Source: Candidatus Nitrosopelagicus sp.
GTDB lineage: Archaea; Thermoproteota; Nitrososphaeria; Nitrososphaerales; Nitrosopumilaceae
Length of the DNA stretch: 5,989 bases
Assembly: GCA_012964965.1 (NCBI GenBank)
Contig: DTTB01000153.1
Location: 1 to 5,989, forward strand
Direction of reading: 5' to 3'
The translations under genes and the position numbers were made by a program. The notes below the pieces were generated by a model. That model worked only from the letters and a program-made list of their open reading frames with translations. It made no database searches and had not been told where the DNA came from. This document shows, in pieces, positions 1 through 5,516 of this stretch (within the stretch, counting starts at the first letter, position 1; each line of letters starts with the position of its first letter).

Positions 1-55
1 ATGGTGGCAAAACATCTCTCAAGACATTCTAAAATCGACGCCGTGGAAAAATTAG
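1..55 (+). CDS. rmlB: C-terminal end of probable dTDP-glucose 4,6-dehydratase (partial)
   Basis: Only the last 17 codons and the TAG stop (53-55) are visible, read from base 2. The peptide is WWQNISQDILKSTPWKN. A WW pair followed about a dozen residues later by TPWK resembles the usual end of RmlB proteins, where a Trp-rich segment precedes a short tail ending in TPWK. RmlB converts dTDP-glucose to dTDP-4-keto-6-deoxyglucose, the step directly after the thymidylyltransferase encoded by the next gene, so the context fits well. The competing frame from base 1 (ATG at 1-3, stop at 64-66) gives a 21-residue peptide with no recognisable pattern. The call rests on a short peptide plus gene order and is an inference. 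Confidence 0.55.
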   Translation, partial: WWQNISQDILKSTPWKN

Positions 56-87
56 ATTTAATTTAATGAAAAAATGAGCGATTCACA

Positions 88-1155
88 TTGAAAGGAATAA
101 TTCTGCATGGAGGTCATGGTACAAGATTACGACCATTAACACATACTGGTCCAAAACAACTGTTACCTATTGCAAATAAGCCGATGTCACAATATTGTAT
201 AGAATCTCTTCGGGAAGCTGGGATTACAGACATAGCAATTATCATAGGAGGACTGGGAGCTAAAAAAGTTGAGGAGACATATGGACAGGGAGAAAAGCTA
301 GATGTAAATCTGACATACATAATGCAAGATTCTCCTAAAGGAATTGCACACGCAATCAATCTTTGTAAGGACTTTGTAGGTAATGAAAAATTTGTTGTCT
401 TTTTGGGAGACAATATTATTCAAAAATCTATTTCTAAATTTGCTGGCAGTTTTCAAAAATCAAGCTTTGACGCCTCTATTTTACTTTGTGAGGTTGACAA
501 TCCGTCAAGATTTGGAATTGCAGATGTAAAAAATGGAAAAATCATAAAGATTATGGAAAAACCTAAGGTTCCTCCAACTAATCTTGCAGTTACTGGAATT
601 TATTTTCTGACTCAAAAAATTTTCAATATAATTGAACGGTTAAAACCATCCGGACGTAATGAGTTGGAAATTACCGATGCACTACAAATGCTGCTGGAGG
701 AAAACCATAACATTAGTTATGAGATGATTACTGATTATTGGAAAGATACCGGTACTCCAGAAGATATAATTCATGCAAATAGCGAAATATTGAAAAATTT
801 GCAGCCATACAATTTTGGTATAATAGAAAACGGTGCTTCCGTCACTGGAAAATTAATTGTTGGTGAAGGATCAATAATTAAAAATGATTGCAGAATAACA
901 GGACCAGTCATAATAGGTAAAAATTGCATAATTGAACCAAATACAATAATTGGTCCTAATACCAGCATAGGGGATAATTCAATATTATCTGGGTGTGATG
1001 TTGAAAATTCTATAATCATGTCTAAATGTAAAATTGAATCTAAAACAAAAATTAGACGGAGCATTATCTCTGCAAAGTCCCAGATTAGTCAAAATAAAAG
1101 AAATGATAAGGAACAGATCTTTCTACTTGGGGAGGGTACAAAAATTACATTATAG
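88..1155 (+). CDS. rmlA: Glucose-1-phosphate thymidylyltransferase, long form (RmlA/StrD type)
   Basis: Predicted cytosolic enzyme joining glucose-1-phosphate and dTTP to give dTDP-glucose and pyrophosphate, the entry step to dTDP-deoxysugars. The 355 residues hold an N-terminal nucleotidyltransferase fold (about 1-240) and a left-handed beta-helix of hexapeptide repeats (about 245-330). Seen: GGHGTRLRPLT at 8-18 (nucleotide loop), PKQLLP at 22-27, GDN at 107-109 (metal Asp108), EKP at 157-159, EITDA at 194-198 and WKDTG at 218-222 (second metal Asp220). Long forms with a beta-helix tail are typical of the StrD-like branch; short RmlA lacks it. The start must be TTG at 88: the frame has a stop at 67-69 and no ATG or GTG between, and the residues right after it are the conserved family N-terminus. 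No Shine-Dalgarno is visible. It lies 32 bases after the probable rmlB end and 6 bases before the Nudix gene. UDP-glucose or another sugar nucleotide as product cannot be excluded. Confidence 0.88.
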   Translation: MKGIILHGGHGTRLRPLTHTGPKQLLPIANKPMSQYCIESLREAGITDIAIIIGGLGAKKVEETYGQGEKLDVNLTYIMQDSPKGIAHAINLCKDFVGNEKFVVFLGDNIIQKSISKFAGSFQKSSFDASILLCEVDNPSRFGIADVKNGKIIKIMEKPKVPPTNLAVTGIYFLTQKIFNIIERLKPSGRNELEITDALQMLLEENHNISYEMITDYWKDTGTPEDIIHANSEILKNLQPYNFGIIENGASVTGKLIVGEGSIIKNDCRITGPVIIGKNCIIEPNTIIGPNTSIGDNSILSGCDVENSIIMSKCKIESKTKIRRSIISAKSQISQNKRNDKEQIFLLGEGTKITL

Positions 1156-1161
1156 ATATGT

Positions 1162-1614
1162 ATGAATTATATGAAAAAAAAGATAAAGAGATCCACAGAA
1201 AAGGATTATAACGAGTTTAGAAAAAATTTTGTTTTTTCATGTATAGATGTTATAATAATCAAAAATCATTCTGTACTTCTAACAAAAAGAACTCAAAACC
1301 CGCATAAAGGGAGCTGGCATCTTCCTGGAAATATAATACGTAAAAACGAAACAATGAGACAGGCTGTCAAACGTGCAGCCAAAAATGAATTAAATCTTAA
1401 TGTAAAAATTAAAAAATATGTAGGAGTATACGAAAATCTAAACTCATTTAGACATGATGTTTCTCATGGATTTATTGTTTCACCAATATCTGGAAAGATT
1501 AAAACTGATTTTCAAAGCGAAGAACTAAAATTCTTTAAAAAAATTCCTAAAAATACTGTACCACATCATAAAAAAATGATAAAAGATGTTTTTAATAAAT
1601 TCAAAAAAACTTAG
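1162..1614 (+). CDS. Nudix protein, GDP-mannose mannosyl hydrolase-like
   Basis: A 150-residue Nudix-fold protein. LLTKRTQNPHKGSWHLPG (39-56) matches the start of Nudix domains and most resembles GDP-mannose mannosyl hydrolase (WcaH/NudD), which releases GDP and mannose. The Nudix box (56-79) is degenerate: Gly56, Glu63, Arg71 and Glu76 remain, but the usual RE and first Glu of EE are Ala72 and Asn75, and the box Gly is Asn78. WcaH enzymes depart from the consensus at these Glu positions too, and keep the last Glu for metal. Asp29, Arg43 and Gln118 sit where that family has functional residues, but the position of its proposed catalytic His appears to be Ser119. The first about 22 residues are a basic extension. 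It begins 6 bases after rmlA and ends 10 before the membrane gene, so it is surely co-transcribed. ATG at 1171 (residue 4) is an alternative start. The fold is confident; the substrate is inferred from motif resemblance and the nearby gmd. Confidence 0.8.
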   Translation: MNYMKKKIKRSTEKDYNEFRKNFVFSCIDVIIIKNHSVLLTKRTQNPHKGSWHLPGNIIRKNETMRQAVKRAAKNELNLNVKIKKYVGVYENLNSFRHDVSHGFIVSPISGKIKTDFQSEELKFFKKIPKNTVPHHKKMIKDVFNKFKKT

Positions 1615-1624
1615 AAATAACTAG

Positions 1625-2575
1625 ATGAAAATTATTAATAAAATAATAGTCATAATTATAGCTGTTGTAGGTCTTTATGCCGCATTTCTCATCGCATCTG
1701 ATATTAGAACTGTATATGATCAAATTATAAATTTTAAAATAGAATTTTTACTTGTTATAATTCCACTCGTGATAACTGGCTGGTTTGTATTATTCGCAAG
1801 ATGGCATTTGTTATTAAAAAATTCTAAAATTTTTATACCAAAGAAAGATAGTTTGCTAATTTTTTTCTCTGGATTCGCACTGACCATTATTCCAGGAAAG
1901 GTTGGTGAATTAATTAAATCCCAATTATTAAAAACAAAATTTGAAGTCCCAAGAAGCAAGACAGTACCAATAGTAATGCTGGAGCAATTCTACACTCTAA
2001 TTGGCTTGGTAATTATATCATTTTTTGGAATTTGGTTTTTTGAATTAGGTGCATATGTTATTGGATTTTTTACTGCATTGTTAATTTTTGCATTTATTTT
2101 AATTTCATCTAAAAAAGTTTTCAATAAGTTAATAACAATATTTGAAAAAAGAAAGTTCACCTCAAGATTTGTAGAACCATTATCATCATCTTATGATATA
2201 ATTAAAAAGACAACAAGAGGACGGATTACTTTCTATGCTACCGCATTAACGGTCATTTTTTGGTTCATAGAAGCAGTAGTTGTATATCTCGTTTTGTTAT
2301 CATTTGGAATTGAGAATATAGAGTTTCTTAAGGTTATACCTACTTATGCAACTTCATTAATGCTGGGATTCTTATCATTTCTTCCTATGGGTTTAGGTGT
2401 AGTTGAGGGCAGTTTGGCAAGTTTTTTTTCATTACAGGGCATAGAAGTTTCCTTATCGTTAACAATAGTAATAATTATTCGTATATTCACAAGGTGGTTC
2501 GGGGTAGCTATAGGCTTTTTGGCATTAAGATTAAGTGGTGGTCTTACATTCGACGAAGAGTCAGTCAAAACTTAA
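1625..2575 (+). CDS. Flippase-like integral membrane protein (UPF0104/LPG_synthase_TM family)
   Basis: A 316-residue, strongly hydrophobic protein with about eight probable membrane segments, roughly at 5-25, 41-63, 76-98, 122-140, 143-161, 203-227, 238-268 and 277-300. Family hallmarks are IIPGKVGELIK (88-98), the conserved Glu120 in the MLEQF loop and LPMGLGVVEG (253-262), which matches the P-x-G-x-G-x-x-E motif of the last third. Members include the membrane part of MprF-like lysyl-phosphatidylglycerol synthases and many proteins beside glycosyltransferases in archaea, some fused to a family 2 glycosyltransferase. It lacks the soluble aminoacyl-transferase domain of MprF, so lipid lysylation is unlikely. 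A role in moving or handling lipid-linked sugars is plausible from context but unproven. The ATG at 1625 is 10 bases after the Nudix stop. Family assignment is confident; function is not. Confidence 0.85.
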   Translation: MKIINKIIVIIIAVVGLYAAFLIASDIRTVYDQIINFKIEFLLVIIPLVITGWFVLFARWHLLLKNSKIFIPKKDSLLIFFSGFALTIIPGKVGELIKSQLLKTKFEVPRSKTVPIVMLEQFYTLIGLVIISFFGIWFFELGAYVIGFFTALLIFAFILISSKKVFNKLITIFEKRKFTSRFVEPLSSSYDIIKKTTRGRITFYATALTVIFWFIEAVVVYLVLLSFGIENIEFLKVIPTYATSLMLGFLSFLPMGLGVVEGSLASFFSLQGIEVSLSLTIVIIIRIFTRWFGVAIGFLALRLSGGLTFDEESVKT

Positions 2576-2612
2576 CACTCAATTTTCATCATCACATAAT
2601 TGATTCCTAAAC

Positions 2613-2620
2613 CATATTAA
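2613..2620 (+). promoter_or_regulatory. Possible archaeal TATA box for the gmd gene
   Basis: CATATTAA lies in the 67-base gap between the membrane protein and gmd, centred about 26 bases before the gmd ATG. That is the spacing expected if transcription starts at or next to the start codon (a leaderless message, common in archaea). No Shine-Dalgarno sequence precedes the ATG, which agrees. In sequence this AT-rich such a match can arise by chance, so this is a weak call. Confidence 0.28.
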
Positions 2621-2642
2621 GAACAAAAATTCTTTTAAAAAA

Positions 2643-3695
2643 ATGAAGAAGGCTCTAGTAACTGGCGTAACTGGACAAGACGGAGCATATCTTTCAAAAA
2701 TACTTTTGGAAAAGGGTTACAAAGTTTATGGTACGTTTAGGAGAGTTTCCACGCCAAATTTTTGGAGATTACAAACTCTTAATGTATATTCAAAAATACA
2801 CCTGATTCCCGCAGACTTGCTTGATATGGGTTCCCTATTGGAAGCTTTGAAAGTATCAGATCCTGACGAAGTATACAATCTAGCGGCATCTAGTTATGTT
2901 GGAACTTCATTTGAACAAGCTGTTGGAAACGCTGAGATTACTGGTCTAGCTGTCACAAAACTTTTGGAAGCGATATTGCATCAAAATTCGAATATTAAGT
3001 TTTACCAAGCCTCAACTAGCGAGATGTATGGAAATAATAAATTTAAAACACAAAACGAAGAAACTCCATTTTCTCCATCTAGTCCATATGCAATATCCAA
3101 GTTGTATGCACATTGGATAACTAACGTTTATCGAAAATCCTATGATATATTTGCAACCTGTGGTATACTGTTTAATCATGAATCTCCTATACGTGGGATG
3201 GAGTTTGTTTCAAGAAAAATTACTAATGCAGCTGCCGAAATTTCACTCGGTTTGAAGAACAAATTAGTACTTGGAAACTTGCAGGCTCAAAGAGACTGGG
3301 GTTTTGCCCAAGAATACATGCAAGCTGTCCATAAGACAATGCAACAGGAAAAGCCTGATAATTTTGTTATCTGTACGGGAGAATCTCATAAAGTTAGTGA
3401 CTTTGCAAAGGAGGCATTTGATATTGTTGGTCTTAATTGGAAAAAATATGTTAAAACAGATAAAAAATTCTTTAGACCATTAGAACTTGATTATCTTCGT
3501 GGAGATGCTAAAAAAGCTGCAAAACAGCTCAAATGGAAGCCTAAAACAACTTTTAAAAAATTAGTAAAAATGATGGTAGACGAAGATGTAAAGCGATGGA
3601 AGAATTTCCTTGACGGCAAAGCGTTTCCATGGGATGCACCGTTATATCCTGATGAATCTAAACTGATCACAAGACTAAGTCACAGAAAAAATTAG
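2643..3695 (+). CDS. gmd: GDP-mannose 4,6-dehydratase
   Basis: Extended short-chain dehydrogenase predicted to convert GDP-mannose to GDP-4-keto-6-deoxymannose, precursor of rhamnose, fucose, perosamine, colitose and related sugars. Seen: dinucleotide-binding TGVTGQDG (7-14), the RRVS segment after the second strand (33-36, where GMD proteins carry RR and Ser), NLAASSYVG (79-87), ASTSEMYG (123-130, catalytic Thr125 and Glu127), YAISK (149-153, catalytic Tyr149 and Lys153), ILFNHESP (175-182) and RDWGFAQEYM (217-226). The last two are highly characteristic of GMD rather than of UDP- or dTDP-sugar dehydratases. The core resembles the shorter bacterial GMD type, without the insert of the E. coli type. 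Residues from about 318 form a C-terminal extension containing FPWDAP. ATG at 2643 starts the conserved N-terminus directly. The 67-base gap upstream may mark a new transcript; the methyltransferase follows after 41 bases. Confidence 0.93.
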   Translation: MKKALVTGVTGQDGAYLSKILLEKGYKVYGTFRRVSTPNFWRLQTLNVYSKIHLIPADLLDMGSLLEALKVSDPDEVYNLAASSYVGTSFEQAVGNAEITGLAVTKLLEAILHQNSNIKFYQASTSEMYGNNKFKTQNEETPFSPSSPYAISKLYAHWITNVYRKSYDIFATCGILFNHESPIRGMEFVSRKITNAAAEISLGLKNKLVLGNLQAQRDWGFAQEYMQAVHKTMQQEKPDNFVICTGESHKVSDFAKEAFDIVGLNWKKYVKTDKKFFRPLELDYLRGDAKKAAKQLKWKPKTTFKKLVKMMVDEDVKRWKNFLDGKAFPWDAPLYPDESKLITRLSHRKN

Positions 3696-3736
3696 ATGAC
3701 TGGTATTATCACTGATGACAAAAAACAACTGATGGT

Positions 3737-4999
3737 ATGTTAGGTCCATCTATTACTGAATGTAGAGCATGTGGAGAATCTGATTTAATTCCAATTCTTT
3801 CTTTAGGAAACCAATATCCATCAAATTTTATTGATGAGGATTTCTCACCCAATGAAAAAGACAAAATTCCATTAGAACTTGTATTCTGCGGAAAAAAAGA
3901 ATGTGGGCTTCTTCAATTAAAACATACGGCATCAAGGAAATCATTATACGAAGAATATTGGTTTCGGTCAGGTTTGAATGAGGCTATGAGAAAAGCATTG
4001 CAAGATATCACCGAAAATATAGAAAAAAGAATTACTCTTTCACAGAATGATATTGTATTAGACATAGGATGCAATGATGGAACATTATTACGCTCGTACA
4101 AGTCAAATGTTAGATTAGTAGGATTTGAACCGGCGTCAAATCTAATAAATGAAGCTAAACCTGGCACTGTTAAGATTATCAATGATTTTTTTCGATTTGA
4201 AAAGTTTGCAAAGCACTTCCCTAATGAAAAATGTAAGGTGATAACCTCTATAGCAATGTTTTATGATTTGGAGGATCCAAAGTCTTTTGTTAGAGATATT
4301 GTAAATTGTTTAGATCAATCAGGAATATGGGTAATACAAATGGCATATATCATACCAATGCTTGAACTGAATGCATTTGATAACATAGTACATGAGCATT
4401 TACAGTATTATTCGTTAAAATCACTAAAAAATCTCTTAGAAAGTTATAGTTTAGAGATATTTGATGTTGAACTAAACGATGTTTACGGTGGAAGTTTTCG
4501 TGTATTTGTTAAGAGCAAGGCGAATGGTCAAATCCAAATCCAAAACTCGGTGGATGAATGGCTAGCAAAAGAGGAACAATTTGGATTATCAGAAAAACAA
4601 ACTTATCTAGACTTTGCCAAGAGAGTAAACTCAGTTAAAGATGAACTATATGATTTTATAAATCAAGAAAGTTCTAATGGTAAAATAATTTATGTTTATG
4701 GTGCCTCTACAAAAGGCAATGCATTATTGCAATTTTGTAACCTAAATGACAAACTGATCAAGAAAGCGGCGGATAGAGATTCTATAAAACACGGCAAAAG
4801 AACAATCGGAAGTAACATACCAATAATTTCCGAAGAGCAAGCAAGACAAGAGAACCCTGATTATTTTCTTATACTGCCTTGGCATCTAGTAGAATTTTTT
4901 AAAGAGAGGGAAAAAGAATTTCTTAGTAATGGCGGAAAATTCATTGTTCCATTGCCAAAATTTAAGATAATATCTAATAATGAAACTAGTCACGACTGA
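3737..4999 (+). CDS. SAM-dependent nucleotide-sugar C-methyltransferase (TylC3-like, three-domain)
   Basis: A 420-residue protein with the architecture of deoxysugar C-methyltransferases. The N-terminal zinc-binding domain (about 7-75) has Cys9, Cys12, Cys51 and Cys56 as likely ligands. The central Rossmann methyltransferase domain carries LDIGCNDGT (108-116) as the SAM motif, then IAMFYDLEDP (172-181), HEH at 219-221 with Tyr224-Tyr225, and YGGSFRV (250-256). The C-terminal domain (about 315-412) starts with YVYGASTKGNALLQF (319-333) and includes ILPWHL and the IVPLPKF end. In characterised relatives the His-Glu pair after the SAM domain serves catalysis at a carbon next to a keto group, usually C3 of a 4-keto sugar. 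All these residues are present, so it looks active. It lies between gmd and the cupin, so a 4-keto sugar such as the Gmd product is a reasonable substrate; the dTDP-4-keto sugar from rmlB is the alternative. ATG at 3737 is chosen since the conserved Cys pair follows within 9 residues; no Shine-Dalgarno is visible. Confidence 0.9.
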   Translation: MLGPSITECRACGESDLIPILSLGNQYPSNFIDEDFSPNEKDKIPLELVFCGKKECGLLQLKHTASRKSLYEEYWFRSGLNEAMRKALQDITENIEKRITLSQNDIVLDIGCNDGTLLRSYKSNVRLVGFEPASNLINEAKPGTVKIINDFFRFEKFAKHFPNEKCKVITSIAMFYDLEDPKSFVRDIVNCLDQSGIWVIQMAYIIPMLELNAFDNIVHEHLQYYSLKSLKNLLESYSLEIFDVELNDVYGGSFRVFVKSKANGQIQIQNSVDEWLAKEEQFGLSEKQTYLDFAKRVNSVKDELYDFINQESSNGKIIYVYGASTKGNALLQFCNLNDKLIKKAADRDSIKHGKRTIGSNIPIISEEQARQENPDYFLILPWHLVEFFKEREKEFLSNGGKFIVPLPKFKIISNNETSHD

Positions 5000-5052
5000 A
5001 CTTATTTTCCATATGTAAAGGATAAATTCAGGAAGTTGTTTTACGATAAATC

Positions 5053-5484
5053 ATGAAGATAGAAAGAATTACTCCATCATGTAACTTAAACACTGTAAAA
5101 GATGGAAGAGGTGGGATTTTTACCTTTTATCCCAAAGATCCAATTGTTGAGATTAACTTCAATATAGTAAAAGCAGGTAAGATTCGTGGAAACCACCACC
5201 ATCCAGAATTTGATGAATATTACGTATTAACTTCTGGAGAAGGTGTATTGGTTTGTAAGGATACTCCTGAATCCAAGGAAGAGTTCCTATATCTAGCTCG
5301 TGGACAGTGCACTAGAACACCAAAAGGGATTAGTCATGTTTTCTTAGCTATTTCCGACTGCACGTTAGTTGTATTACTGACAAAGAAATGGGATGACTGT
5401 GAAACACCAATTGTACATGAAGATATGGGAATGGGAAAAGGAGATCATGGAGATCCAAATTCACCCTATTACAAAGACAAATAA
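5053..5484 (+). CDS. RmlC-like cupin, probable sugar epimerase/isomerase-type protein
   Basis: A 143-residue single-domain cupin. Motif 1 is complete: RGNHHHPEFDEYYVLTSGEG (45-64) supplies His48, His50, Glu55 and Gly62 in the standard spacing. Motif 2 is GQCTRTPKGISH (84-95) with His95; the final Asn of the consensus is Ala99. These three His and one Glu would normally bind a metal. The DGRGGIFTF start (17-25) and RGNHHH segment recall the cupin groups used on nucleotide sugars (RmlC, 3,4-ketoisomerases such as FdtA, the CapF C-terminal cupin), which also open with a D-x-R-G segment. It is too short and too divergent for true RmlC (about 180 residues). The acidic, Gly-rich tail (122-143) is unassigned. 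It follows the methyltransferase by 53 bases and an in-frame stop lies just upstream (5047-5049), so ATG 5053 is the earliest start. The reaction is not known; a keto-sugar isomerase/epimerase role is inferred from context. Confidence 0.85.
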   Translation: MKIERITPSCNLNTVKDGRGGIFTFYPKDPIVEINFNIVKAGKIRGNHHHPEFDEYYVLTSGEGVLVCKDTPESKEEFLYLARGQCTRTPKGISHVFLAISDCTLVVLLTKKWDDCETPIVHEDMGMGKGDHGDPNSPYYKDK

Positions 5485-5491
5485 TTCTTTT
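5485..5491 (+). terminator. T-rich terminator after the cupin gene
   Basis: TTCTTTT starts at the base immediately after the cupin TAA. Archaeal termination commonly relies on short T-runs without a hairpin, and this one is placed correctly in a convergent gap of only 32 bases. No stable inverted repeat is visible. The element is short, so support is moderate. Confidence 0.4.
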
Positions 5492-5494
5492 AAC

Positions 5495-5501
5495 AAAAAA
5501 A
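5495..5501 (-). terminator. T-run terminator for the minus-strand glycosyltransferase
   Basis: Seven A on the plus strand read as T7 on the minus strand, starting 16 bases past the TAG stop of the glycosyltransferase. This is a typical archaeal-style poly-T terminator; no hairpin accompanies it. Together with the plus-strand T-run it would separate the two converging transcripts. Confidence 0.45.
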
Positions 5502-5516
5502 CTCTTGAAAATTTAA

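Noticed and set aside
1129..1136. GGGGAGGG near the end of rmlA as a possible ribosome-binding site for the Nudix gene.
   Set aside because: It is about 25 bases before the Nudix start, too far, and encodes the conserved LLGEGT end of RmlA.
2619..2634. Short inverted repeat AAGAA/TTCTT upstream of gmd.
   Set aside because: Five AT-rich pairs with a six-base loop are too weak to call a terminator or operator.
3271..3483. A 70-codon plus-strand ORF within gmd.
   Set aside because: It overlaps the conserved RDWG and FRP regions of gmd in another frame and resembles no protein I know.
3696..3743. A 15-codon ORF beginning with ATG directly after the gmd TAG and overlapping the methyltransferase start.
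   Set aside because: It is very short, has no ribosome-binding signal and no recognisable pattern. Chance is the simplest explanation.
4548..4566. Small tandem repeat of CAAATC within the methyltransferase gene.
   Set aside because: It spans only two units, encodes an ordinary Gln-Ile-Gln-Ile linker and has no sign of function at the DNA level.
5015..5044. Inverted repeat GTAAA/TTTAC in the gap before the cupin gene.
   Set aside because: Five pairs with a 20-base loop are expected by chance in AT-rich sequence.
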